Shown: positions 33,415-44,142 of the stretch, one piece after another
Position numbering within the stretch: position 1 is the stretch's first letter
Layout of the letters: the number at the start of each line of letters is the position of its first letter
NCBI GenBank assembly: GCA_964035575.1
Contig: OZ037927.1
Span: 992,001 to 1,056,000, forward strand
Origin: Rhynchopus sp. YZ270_cl-10
Taxonomy: Eukaryota > Euglenozoa > Diplonemea > Diplonemida > Diplonemidae
Direction: 5' to 3'
DNA length: 64,000 nt
Translations under genes and position numbers: made by a program
Notes under the pieces: model-generated
Told to the model about the DNA's origin: nothing
The model's database searches: none
What the model saw: the letters and a program-made list of their open reading frames with translations, nothing else

Positions 33415-34265
33415 CAAGGCTACCAACGGGACCCCTGGATCAGGGGTCCCCAGGGGTCCCGGACCCCCAGTCTGGGGGTCCGGGACCCCTGGGACCCCTG
33501 GGTCCCCGGGGTCCCAAAAAATTTTTTTTGGCAAAGACATTTTTCAGGTGAAAAAAAAATTTTTTTTCGGCCCTGGGTTGGGTCCTGTGGCACCCAAAAA
33601 TGCAAAAAAACGCACTTACGAGCACTTTTGAGCATCACATATTTATTCCACGGCTATTTTGTGTGTATACCGTACGTTTAGTATGGCCAGCGCCTTAGCA
33701 AAAAATCAAAAAATCTCAAAAAAAAAAAAATTTTTTTTGGGAAAATTTCGGCCCCTGACCTGGGTTTTTGGGCACCAAAAAATGCAAAAAAACGCAAAAA
33801 TCGGGTGTTTTGACCATCTGTGGTTACACAAAACACACTTCTGTGTATAAGCCTACACCAATACAGTGGTTATACAAGGCGATTTTTGACCAAAAAAAAA
33901 TTTTTTTTTTCGCCCAAACTTTGCCGTGGTACCTCATAAAATGGCCCAAAGAATCCAATGAAAACCTCAGATTGGGCAAATTATGAAAAAAATTTTCAAG
34001 TCAAATTTTCAGCCAAAATACGGCTATTTTGGTCATACCTTGTGTACTTTGTGTACTGAACTGGTGTCCCGAGGACACAGGGACTGTGTATGGGGCCAGC
34101 TTTTAGTGGCGAAAATTTCGCTAAGTACCCGGAAAAATCCCTAAGGAAAAAAAAAAATTTTTTTTCACGCAGGGTCACAAAAAAAAATTTTTTTTTTTTT
34201 GACTTTTGCTGGGGGTCCCGGACCCCTGGGACCCCCGGGGTGTTGGGGTCCCGTTGGTAGCCTTG
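33415..34265. mobile_element. hAT-like non-autonomous element, CAAGGCTACCAACGGG family, copy 2
   Basis: It has the same ends, barcode and interior as the element at 1942-2793 and differs by one base in length (851 against 852). The target duplication is CTGTCAG at 33408-33414 and 34266-34272. Confidence 0.88.
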
Positions 34266-34932
34266 CTGTCAGTACGTAAGGTATGACCAAAATAGCCGTA
34301 TTTTGGCTGAAAATTCGACTTGAAAATTTTTTTCATAATTTGCCCAATCTGAGGTTTTCATTGGATTCATCGGGCAATTTTATGAGGTACCACGCCTGAT
34401 TTTGGGCAAAAAAAAAATTTTTTTTTTGGCCAAAAATCGCCTTGTATTACCACTGTATTGGTGTAGGCTTGTACACAGAAGTGTGTTTTGTGTAACCACA
34501 GATGGTCAAAACACCCGATTTTTGCGTTTTTTTGCATTTTTTGGTGCCCAAAAACCCACCTCAGGGTCGAAATTTTCCCAAAAAAAAAAATTTTTTTTTC
34601 GATTTTTTTTCGATTTTTCGACAAGTCGCTGGCCCATACAAAATGTACAGGGTACACAAAATGACCGGGAAATAAATTCTAGATGCTCAAAACATCAAAA
34701 TTCTTGCTTTATTTGCATGCCCGGTGCCCGCGGGTCCCAAAAAAAAATTTTTTTTTTGGGTGAAAAAATTTTGTGATGTCGAAAAAAAAAAATATTTTTT
34801 TTTTCGACAAGACACAGTCGACAGTCGACAAAGACACACTGTGTCTTCGACAAAAGACACAGTGTGTCTTTGTGTCTTTGTGTCTTTCGACAGTGTCTAG
34901 ACACAAAGACACACTGTCGACTTAGAGCCTTG

Positions 34933-35759
34933 ATGGTGATGAAGTGTGCGTCGCGCTTTTTCCGCTTCTCGTTCTCACGGGACTGCTTCGCACGCTTGCT
35001 GTTGTCCCCCGACTCGTTTGCAGACTGCGTTGCCTGCATCTTCGCTTCCTTCTTTTCCAAAATAATCGGAACGCGCTTGAGGGCGTCGAAGATGGGGAAA
35101 GCAGTCGCCATGACCTTCGTGATGTACGTGGTGATATAGTGGGCTATCACACACGAGTTGCGGGCTGTGTGCAGGAATAACTGCTTTGCTGCCTCGCGCA
35201 ATCCAGCTCCGTCGCCGTAACCCTTATCGAGGTTCGCCTGCAAGTGGTCGATCACTGGGCCGAAGCTGGAGACAAGCGCCTGCACGTCACAGTTGCTCCG
35301 AAATGCCGCCTGCAGCAGAGGGTGGAACGAAGAAATGAACGGATGGTCGCGTGAGTTCACCACCCTCATGTCGACGTCTGATCCGGGTTCGTCCCTTAGC
35401 GGCTTCCCTTGCGTGACAACCTTCTCCCAACGGTCTGGTTCGCGCAGCATTTGAACCCACACCGCCTGGTAGTAGCGGAAGCGGCACAACATTTGCTCCA
35501 TCGCTTTCCGTGTCTTGTAGCATGTTGGCGCACATTTGTGCATGTGGCAAAACATGAGACACCAGCGTACATCCAGCAGGTACGCTTTACACCAGTCTTC
35601 CAGGCTGCACACCACATCCATGCGGTACGAAGGTTGCCGCGTCAGATGCGCCTCACTGAGTGGGGTGTCGTAGTCTGGGCCTGCAGGTTCCCCTTCCTGT
35701 AGACGGTCATGAGCTTTTTGGATGTGGTGGTCCTTCTCCTCTGGACCTGTCACATCCAA
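34933..35759 (-). pseudogene. Rep-helicase piece 2: C-terminal half of the Rep nuclease domain
   Basis: It contains the Helitron segment HPLLQAAFRSNCDVQAL (near 35260-35320) and AHYITTYITK (near 35119-35150), where two Tyr spaced by three residues match the catalytic tyrosine motif of Helitron Rep. Upstream there are Cys/His pairs (FCHMHKCAPTC). The tail is Lys/Arg-rich. Its frame continues into pieces 1 and 3. Confidence 0.85.
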
Positions 35760-36167
35760 CAGTGCTACCAACGCGACAAGTCGCGCGCGACTCGCGACAA
35801 ACCACCCGCGACAGCGCGACAAAATGAGTTGTCGCAAAAATCGAAAAATTTTTTTTTCCATTTTGAGACACTTTTTTTTTTTTTTTTGTTAGGAAAAATC
35901 GCGTTTTTTCCGGGTACTTAGCAAAATTTTGGTCAAAAAATGATGGCTTTTGCTTACGTCGCTACTGTACCGTCTGCGATGGTTTTTTCTGGATTTTTTT
36001 TTTTGGATTTTTTTTTCCAAAATCGCCCACACCCAAAAAAAAAATTTTTTTTTTTTTTTGGTGAAAATTTTTGTGATGTCGAAAAAAAAAATTTTTTTTG
36101 GGCGCGACAGCGCGACAAGTGGCACTTTGTCGCGCGACTAGAATCTCTTGTCGCGTTGGTAGCACTG
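35760..36167. mobile_element. 408-bp hAT-like MITE, copy 3
   Basis: The ends are CAGTGCTACCAACGCGAC, with target duplication CATCCAA at 35753-35759 and 36168-36174. Length and sequence match copies 1, 2 and 4 apart from small run-length differences. Confidence 0.9.
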
Positions 36168-37444
36168 CATCCAATTTGACGCCGCCGTCTTTCCTTATGC
36201 GCACTTGTTTTGGATTGGCCGGGTCTGTGCAAGTGGCCAGTCTCTGTTCTTCGGTGAAGGGAAGCTTTGGCACAGGTCCACCACGATTCCTAACAGTCTT
36301 GTACACACCTGTCATGCCTTCTTGCATGATGTTGGCCACAGCCTTGATCTGAAACTCCTGAAAGTCCTTGAGCTCTCTGTACAGCTCATGCACATCAAAG
36401 GGACGTGCAGTCGGAGAAGGCTCTCTCGGTGCAGAGGGTTCGGGGTCGATGAGCATCGCCATTGGCTCCACCTGTTCCTGTTCCTGTTCCTGTTCCGTGA
36501 GGGCTGGTGCGGCAGCAGCGGACGCCATTGGAGATGGCTGTGTCTGTTCTGCTTCAGGCTCAGTGTCCAATTCCATCGGAGTTTGTTGGAGCTGTTCGGG
36601 CTGTTGTTCCACTTCAGGTTCAGGGTCCAAGACCATCGCATCAAGTTGATCGTTCGTGAGTGGAACGATCATTTCCGCACCAGACGCACAACCTGACACA
36701 GATGCAGCATCGCTCACCCCCACGCCCGCAACACCAGCAGAGTCTGCAGACACCGCCTCATCCTGGGGTTGTTGTGGAAACGGAAACGCTGCTGGCGTAA
36801 TGTCCACACCAGTGTCGGCAAAGAGCATCTTCTCCACACGCTTTGACCGACACCGCATGCTGTGCAACCAACACAACGTGTGCGTGTGCAGGAGGCCAGC
36901 GTTGTTTGTTTCGCATATACCAAGCATGGCAGCCAGATCCCCATAGCACCCAGGATGCATGGACGCAACACAGTCCCAATTCTCCTTGCGCAACAGGTGC
37001 CCATTCTTCATCTGTTGTTGCACAATTTGCACCCCAAAGAGCTTCTCGCAGGCTGCCTTCATGATGATGTGGAACTTCGTCACCTGTCCCACCGGGTCAT
37101 TCGCCTCCAGATCGTTCATCTTGCTGAGACTAGGCAACTCCGGGATCTCTTCTTGCGAGTAGTCCCTCTTGCACGTGTAGATGTAGTGCGCGAGCTCACT
37201 GCGCACGGTGAGGTTTGGGGTCATAAACACGTGCGGCATCCCAAAAAACATCATCATTGCGTTTGCCTTGTGACGCAACGAGACTCTGTAGCCGTCCGAC
37301 CCAACTACCTTCACCTGTGAGAAGTTCAGGGAACGGAGAACCTTCTTCAGGTCCTCGTCGACTCCGTTGCCCGGCTTCAGCGCGTCGTGAAGCGAATCTT
37401 TGTTCACGAGGGTTTGCAAAGCCTCGTTGAGGACAGACGAGTCC
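36168..37444 (-). pseudogene. Rep-helicase piece 1: N-terminal half of the Rep nuclease domain
   Basis: It shows the Helitron_like_N pattern: MMMFFGMPHVFMTPN (near 37210-37260), a helical run, then GLLHTHTLCWLH (near 36866-36900), which supplies the HxH metal site of HUH nucleases. A long Glu/Gln/Pro-rich insert (36400-36650, partly from CTGTTC simple repeats) follows before KLD at the 36168 junction. Its upstream end is cut by the element starting at 37452. Confidence 0.85.
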
Positions 37445-37451
37445 GACACAA

Positions 37452-37559
37452 CAAGGCTACCAACGCGACTACAAATTTGGGTGTCTTTTGGGTGTCTTTT
37501 GGGTGTCTTTTGAGTGTCTTTTGGGTGTCTTTTGGGTGTCTTTTTGGGTGCACCCAAAA
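37452..37559. mobile_element. Left end of a hAT-like element with GGGTGTCTTTT barcode
   Basis: It begins CAAGGCTACCAACGCGACTA with flank GACACAA, then six GGGTGTCTTTT repeats. The next element begins directly at 37560 and the partner end is not found in the window. Confidence 0.6.
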
Positions 37560-38364
37560 CAAGGCTACCAACGGGACCCCAACACCCCGGGGGTCCCAGG
37601 GGTCCGGGACCCCCAGCAAAAGTCAAAAAAAAAAAAATTTTTTTTTGTGACCCTGCGTGAAAAAAAAATTTTTTTTTTCCTTAGGGATTTTTCCGGGTAC
37701 TTAGCGAAATTTTCGCCACTAAAAGCTGGCCCCATACACAGTCCCTGTGGCCTCGGGACACCAGTTCAGTACACAAAGTACACAAGGCATGACCAAAATA
37801 GCCGTATTTTGGCTGAAAATTTGACTTGAAAATTTTTTTCATAATTTGCCCAATCTGAGGTTTTCATTGGATTCTTTGGGCCATTTTATGAGGTACCACG
37901 GCAAAGTTTGGGCGAAAAAAAAAATTTTTTTTTGGTCAAAAATCGCCTTGTATAACCACTGTATTGGTGTAGGCTTATACACAGAAGTGTGTTTTGTGTA
38001 ACCACAGATGGTCAAAACACCCGATTTTTGCGTTTTTTTGCATTTTTTGGTGCCCAAAAACCCAGGTCAGGGGTCGAAATTTTCCCGAAAAAAAAAATTT
38101 TTTTTTTGAGATTTTTTGATTTTTTGCTAAGGCGCTGGCCATACTAAACGTACGGTATACACACAAAATAGCCGTGGAATAAATATGTGATGCTCAAAAG
38201 TGCTCGTAAGTGCGTTTTTTTGCATTTTTGGGTGCCACAGGACCCAACCCAGGGCCGAAAAAAAATTTTTTTTTCAGCTGAAAAATGTCTTTGCCAAAAA
38301 AAATTTTTTGGGACCCCGGGGACCCCTGGGGACCCCTGATCCAGGGGTCCCGTTGGTAGCCTTG
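37560..38364. mobile_element. hAT-like non-autonomous element, CAAGGCTACCAACGGG family, copy 3
   Basis: Both tips are CAAGGCTACCAACGGGACCC type and the interior is module R, inverted. The flanking heptamers differ (CCCAAAA and CCCCGAG), so this copy has been rearranged after insertion or is a joint of two copies. Confidence 0.75.
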
Positions 38365-38929
38365 CCCCGAGGGAGCCAATATTTCCCCGAGGGCCCGTAG
38401 GGCCCGAGGGGAAATATTGGCTCCCGAGGGGAGATAAAGTGAACTCACCGGGGGTAAATATGTAATTTTGTATCCCAAAGGGTGCACTTTTGACCTCCCG
38501 AAGCAAAAAAAATGGCTTATAAGGCCTATGTAGGGTCTCTTATACAGGCTACTGTAGACCAGAATCCTTGTCATTTTTCTTGAAATTTCTGAAAAAAATC
38601 AGGGAAAAATTCAAAATTTCAGAATTTTGTGACTTTTTGGGTATTATTTTTGATTTTTTGGCAATTTTTCAAAAAAAAACGGGAAAACGAGAAAAAAAAC
38701 CGGACCCTAACCCACAGAATGAGCTCAATAGGCGAGCGAAGCGAGCCTATTGGGCGACTTTTGACCGTATTTTGGTTGAAAATTTGAGTTGAAAATTTTT
38801 TTCATAATTTGCCCAATCTGAGGTTTTCATTGGATTCTTTGGGCCATTTTATGAGGTACCACGGCAAATTTTGGGCGGAAAAAAAATTTTTTTTTTGGTC
38901 AAAAATCGCCTTGTATAGCCATGGCTCTA
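38365..38929. repeat. Palindrome and AT-rich remnant
   Basis: GAGCCAATATTTCCCC pairs with its complement (38375-38430) around a CGTAGGG loop. A related inverted block lies at 40846-40985 (ATTACATATTTAC, GGAGCCAATATTTCCCC), so these may be the two ends of an older element now filled by the 38930-40678 insertion. A GCGAGCGAAGCGAGCC mini-hairpin and a truncated module R follow. No gene is seen. Confidence 0.5.
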
Positions 38930-40678
38930 AGTGAGGAGCATCTCGGCAATGCCGAGTTGCAACTCGGCAAACTCGGCAAATTTGCCGAGTTCCTCGGCAA
39001 CTCGGCAACTCGGCAACTCGGCAAACTCGGCAAAAAAAAATTTTTTTTTTTCGACATCACAAAATTTTTCCCACAGAAAAAAAAATTTTTTTTTTGCACA
39101 TGGCTGCACCAAAAATGCAAATAAAGCCAGAATTTTGATGTTTTGAGCATCACAGATTTATTCCCCGGCCATTTTGTGTATGAAATGCCCACCCTGTACA
39201 GTTTGTATGGGCCAGCACCTTAGCAAAAAATCGAAAAATCTCAAAAAAAAATTTTTTTTTTTCGAGAAAATTTCGACCCCTGACCTGGGTTTTTGGGCAC
39301 CAAAAAATGCAAAAAAACGCAAAAATCGGGTGTTTTGACCATCTGTGGTTACACAAAACACACTTCTGTGTACAAGCCTACACCAATACAGTGGTAAAAC
39401 AAGGCGATTTTTGACCAAAAAAAAAATTTTTTTTTTGCCCAAAATCGGGCGTGGTACCTCATAAAATGGCCCGAAGAATCCAATGAAAACCTCAGATTGG
39501 GCAAATTATGAAAAAAAATTTTCAAATCAAATTTTCAACCAAAATACGGCTATTTTGGTCATACCTTGTGTACTGAAGTGGCTAGACGTCAGCGTTTTTT
39601 CTTTTCTTTTTTGAATTCCCCCCACGCCCCATCGCATCCGACACTTGTATGCGTTATTTTATCTTTGAAAAATGAAGTCCGTCGTAACCGAGGTTATATT
39701 TTTCAAGAATGAAGTCCATTCTATGCGTTTTTTTTTTATCTTTGAAAAATGAAGTCCGTCGTAACCGAGGCTTTATTTTTCAAGAATGAAGTCCGTTGTA
39801 TGCGTTATTTTTTCTTTTAAAAATGAAGTCCGTCGTAACAGAGGCCTTATTTTTCAAGAGTGAAGTCCATTCAACGCGTTATTTTATCTTTGAAAAATGA
39901 AGCCCGTCGTAACCCTCGTTTTCTTTTTCAAGAATGAAATAGCTATTTCCCTCCCTCCGTCCGGCGCCCTAGGGATTCACGAGTGCGGAAGAAAAATGCC
40001 CGAGGGCCGAAGGCCCGAGGGCGTTTTTTTTACGCACGAGTGAATCCCGAGGGCCCGGGGAGGGAGGGATGAGGCTTTCCCTCCCGCGGGTGAGGGTTTC
40101 CGACCCTTAAAATACAAAAAAATGCCATTTTACAGCCTGTAAAGTAAAAGCCCGGTGCAATCACTTTACAGGCTGTAAAGTATCGTATCAATAAATATGT
40201 GATGCTCAAAACATCAAAATTTTTCGGTTTTTCGCATTTTTGGGCTGGTCTGCGACCAAAAAAAAAATTTTTTTTTGACTGAAAAATGTCTTTGCCAAAA
40301 AAAATTTTTTTTGGGAAAGTAAAAATCCCGCCGACTTTACTTTCCCGATCCCGCCGGGAGGGAAAAGAAGAAGCACTAACTTTGCTTCTTCCATCCCAAA
40401 CTATATCATTATCAGAATAATCAATTCTGGTTCGTTTTTCCGTGGGAAAATTTTCCGTGGCTGGGCGCCAAAGGGCGCAGGGCGAAAGCGTAGCGAAGCG
40501 GAGCCGCCCGCAGCCCTTCGGCGACCAGCCACGGAAAATTTCCCTAGGAAAAAAAAAAACCAAAATTGATTTTTTAAAAATGTGATTTTTGGGCTGTTTG
40601 CCGAGCCATCTCACCGACTCGGCAAGCCAACTCGACATCTTGCCGAGTTCTCCTCACTTAGAGCCATGTTCAGGGAGA
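38930..40678. mobile_element. Deletion derivative of hAT-1 (CATGGCTCTAAGTGAGGAG ends)
   Basis: Tips are CATGGCTCTAAGTGAGGAG on both sides with CTCGGCAA barcodes. The order is module R, ATGAAGTCCGTCGT repeats (39655-39945), a foldback (about 39955-40060), remnants shared with the hAT-1 left side (40330-40560, including the CCGTGGCTGG hairpin) and one type B array unit. The transposase gene is absent. The flanks differ (GTATAGC and TTCAGGG), so the ends may be recombinant. Confidence 0.7.
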
Positions 40679-41189
40679 TAAAGTGACCTTCAGGGAGATA
40701 AAGTGGAATTTTTTTTTTTTTTTTAGTTTTGGGCCTAAGGTGAAAAAAACCCACTTCTAGGTACCTATATGGGCCCAAAAATGCCAAAAAACGAAAAATT
40801 TTGCATTTTTGACCATCGGGAGGGCAAAAGTATACCCTACGGGGTATAAAATTACATATTTACCCCCGGGGACTCACATATCTCCCCTCGGGAGCCAATA
40901 TTTCCCCTCGGGCCCTACGGGCCCTCGGGGAAATATTGGCTCCCTCGGGGGAGATAAAGTGAGTCCCCGGGGGTAGAATAAATAACTGTTATGACCCGCC
41001 CCGAGGGCCGGTTTATGGCCCCGAGGGCACCCAAAAACGCCCCGAGGGCCCGTAGGGCCCTCGGGGCGTTTTTGGGTGCCCGAGGGGCCATAAACCGGCC
41101 CGAGGGCGGGCATATGGTACTTTATGTCCGTGAGCGCCGGTTTATGGACCCGCCCGATGGGCCTATGGCAACCAGGGTATAGCCTTGTA
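40679..41189. repeat. CCCGAGGG-rich palindromes
   Basis: Two hairpins lie at about 40885-40960 (GGAGCCAATATTTCCCC arms) and 41000-41115 (GGCCGGTTTATGGCCCCGAG arms around CCCGTAGGG). No gene is supported. Confidence 0.6.
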
Positions 41190-41597
41190 CAGTGCTACCA
41201 ACGCGACAAGTCGCGCGCGACACGCGACAAACCACCCGCGACAGCGCGACAAAATGAGTTGTCGCAAAAATCGAAAAATTTTTTTTTCCATTTTGAGACA
41301 CTTTTTTTTTTTTTTTTGTTAGGAAAAATCGCGTTTTTTCCGGGTACTTAGCAAAATTTTGGTCAAAAAATGATGGCTTTTGCTTACGTCGCTACTGTAC
41401 CGTCTGCGATGGTTTTTTCTGGATTTTTTTTTTTGGATTTTTTTTTCCAAAATCGCCCACACCCAAAAAAAAAATTTTTTTTGTTTTTTGGTGAAAATTT
41501 TTGTGATGTCGAAAAAAAAATTTTTTTTTGGGCGCGACAGCGCGACAAGTGGCACTTTGTCGCGCGACTAGAATCTCTTGTCGCGTTGGTAGCACTG
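41190..41597. mobile_element. 408-bp hAT-like MITE, copy 4
   Basis: The ends are CAGTGCTACCAACGCGAC, with target duplication CCTTGTA at 41183-41189 and 41598-41604. It is almost identical to copies 1-3 and is inserted at the edge of a module R copy (41600-41860). Confidence 0.9.
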
Positions 41598-41859
41598 CCT
41601 TGTACAACCACTGTATTGGTGTAGGCTTGTACACAGAAGTGTGTTTTGTGTAACCACAGATGGTCAAAACACCCGATTTTTGCGTTTTTTCGCATTTTTT
41701 GGTGCCCAAAAACCCAGGTCAGGGGTCGAAATTTTGCCGAAAAAAAAAATTTTTTTTTTTGAGATTTTTCGATTTTTTGCTAAGGCGCTGGCCTATACAA
41801 ACTGTACAGGGTGTGTATTTTATGCACAAAATAGCCGGGGAATAAATATGTGATGCTCA

Positions 41860-42170
41860 AAACATCAAAATTTTGCGTTTTTTTGCATTTTTGGGCCCAT
41901 CTGAGCCAAAAAAAATTTTTTTTTTCAGCTGAAAATTGTCTTTGCCAAAAAAAAAATTTTTCTAGTTTATGGCCCCGAAGGTCCAGTTTATGGCCCTGAG
42001 GGTCTAGTTTATGGCCCTGAGGGTCCAGTTTATGGCCCTGAGGGTCCGGTTTATGGCCCCGAGGGTCCTGGGGGCCAAAAACTGGCCCTCGGGGCCAAAA
42101 AACTGTAGAAACTGTGGGCCAGAGGGCGGGCCATAAACCGGCCCTCAGGGACATAAAAAAGGTTTGAGGG
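41860..42170. repeat. GTTTATGGCCCTGAGGGTCC minisatellite
   Basis: Four to five units of about 23 bp run from 41965 to 42065. A diverged inverted segment follows to 42160, and the whole resembles a foldback end. No gene is seen. Confidence 0.6.
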
Positions 42171-42840
42171 CAGTATAGTACGGAAAATGCTCAAAAAGTA
42201 CAAATAGGAGGGTGTACAGAGCTATGAACGGCTTCAAGAATGTGCGCGTGCTTCGCAGGTTCACAGACAGCGGCACCTGGTTCTCGAACAGCGACGCCTC
42301 GGAGTCAAGAAGCAATGGGAGATGGTGTTTCCTGTCGGTCACGTGTGATCACGTGTGGTCCAACAAAGTCGAGATACAGTAGGGGGTAGATGACTACACC
42401 TCGAACAGTTGGGAGGGGGAAAAGGGATGGGATTATGGGGTTCACAGAATGGTAGTAAAGTCAATCTCGCTTACGGGCGCGTCATCAGTCTTCTTACTCC
42501 GCTTTGTCGGTGGTTCGTTCTCCCCCTCCGGATTCTCCCTCACCAGCACTCCTCCCTGTTCGCCCTCAGTTTTTTGTACAGCGAGGTGGCGCGGTGAATG
42601 TTCACAGGTCCCATATTGTGCCGACGTGCACAAGTGACGAACCCCATATCGGAGAATGTTTCCTCGCACTGGCACGAGTGAGGGGGGATGCGGGTCAGCT
42701 TCACAGCGGTCAGCCAAAACGGACTTCTTCTTGTGTCGAATTCCCAGGGTAAAATATAGGGTCATAAAGTACGGATTTGGGCGCCAAAAAGTACGTCAAA
42801 AAGTACAAAAGTACAAAGTACAAAAAGTACAACGTACACG
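42171..42840 (-). other. Unique-looking remnant with short unrecognised frames
   Basis: Two short minus frames occur: 42342-42145 (contains PLLLDSEASLFENQVPLSVN) and 42765-42442 (contains KKKSVLADRCEADP, ending PPTKRSKKTDDAPV, a nuclear-localisation-like tail). The composition differs from the repeats around. They may be broken exons or a transposase C-terminus; I do not recognise either. Confidence 0.25.
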
Positions 42841-42918
42841 TACTCTGCCAACACTGGGAGAGGGGGTAGGTAGGGTTGGGGAGGAAGCAACCTTAAAAAC
42901 CTAAACACAAGTGTTTAG
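42841..42918 (+). mobile_element. Right end of a family C Helentron-like element
   Basis: GGAAGCAACCTTAAAAA is followed by the hairpin CCTAAACAC…GTGTTTAGG ending at 42918. Its left end is not recognised upstream. A family A element starts 12 bases later. Confidence 0.6.
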
Positions 42919-44142
42919 GAACTTGCTTATTTGAGTTGACGGTCTTGAAAACACTTCGCTGGCTGGTGTGTCAAACGGTATGTGTATGGTTTGCACGTAA
43001 CGCTCTACGTATACGGTACACACAACGCTATGCATAAGCGATACACGGTTCGTGTGCGGCGTAACGCATGCAACGAACGCAACGCAACCCATAAGTAACG
43101 ATCTGTATGCAACGAACGCAACGCATGCAACGCAACGCAACCGATGCATGCTACGGGTTTAACGCCATCGCGTTAACGCAACACCTGCGCCGCTGTGACA
43201 CTTCGCTGGCTCGTGTGGTTGATAACGCAACGTCTACACGTGCGTTACACACTACGGTCTTCGTATACGATACACACAACGCTATGCATATGCGATACAC
43301 GCGTTAACCGTATCGTGTGGTTACCAAACGCAGCCCACCTACGGTGGGCTGCTGCAACTCGTGCCGTGTGTGGCCCATGCATGGTTCTCACAGCTCGCTG
43401 GCACGTTTCCCAAGCCGCAAACCCGGTTACCTGTCTGAAAAACCGGGTTTTTGGCCAAAACGCCTGTTTTGCCTGTAGAACCCTGTATAAGCCTTAAGAA
43501 ACACGTGTATAAAAGGGGTACTCGTGACACCCTGGTGTCAGGGTCTCTAAGGGCTCCCAGCTTAAGCTGAGTTATACAGGCCCTAAAAAGTGCCCGATCT
43601 TTCCAAAGAAACAGTTTTTTGAGCTGGGCGAAGCTTCTACACCCTCTAAAAAAAACCGGTTTTTGGTCGGATCCAGCAGGGGGGGGCCCCCCAAGGGTAC
43701 CTGTAAATATTGGGGGTAAAATCCCCGATCCCCGATCCCCGGATTACGTTTAGGGGGGTTTTTGTAAGGGGGCTCTTAAAGAGGGGTGCAGGGAGGGCGC
43801 AGAGGGGTGCCTATGTATCGCATTTCGCTACCTACCGCCAAAGCGGAGAGGTGCAGTCAAAAAGAAATAAGGAAAATAAAAGTAAAAAAGAAGAAAAACA
43901 GACAATTAGCCAACCAACTGATCTTGATAACTTGATGATAGGAAAGAAGACTTGCCTTCGTTGAACGCAGCCCAAAAGGTGAAATCCTGATGTGGCACGC
44001 AAAGTGAAATGATGTGAAAAGGAAATGGAAAAGCCGTTAACAAGTCAAATGTCGATTCTCTTTTTGTCTGGTTTCTACACACTTAGATGTCTTCGTGTGG
44101 AGAGAAAAAATAAAATGACGTCATCTATTGATAATGAAAAGT

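Larger units (their letters stand above)
32288..34932. mobile_element. hAT-like element with two different barcodes, carrying two nested elements
   Basis: Both tips are CAAGGCTCTAAGTCGACAGT, with target duplication ATGGTGA at 32281-32287 and 34933-34939. Behind the left tip the barcode is GTCGGCCGACT; behind the right tip it is GACACAAAGACAC. Nested inside are a family C Helentron-like element (32553-33111) and a CAAGGCTACCAACGGG element (33415-34265). An inverted module R lies at about 34370-34690. It interrupts the Rep-helicase gene between pieces 2 and 3. Confidence 0.85.
28921..37451 (-). mobile_element. Helitron/Helentron-type Rep-helicase element body, split by insertions
   Basis: One minus-strand gene can be followed through 37444-36168, 35759-34933, 32287-30826, 30437-30035 and 29213-28921. 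The four gaps are single insertions with matching target copies (CATCCAA, ATGGTGA, CTCTCAT and TT). At each one the frame continues without change when the insertion is discounted, e.g. VKLD|VTGPEE and INES|DAQKV. The gene had therefore been open when the insertions came. The Rep N-terminal zinc region and helicase motifs after II are missing at the two ends. The termini of the element itself are not recognised. Confidence 0.8.
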
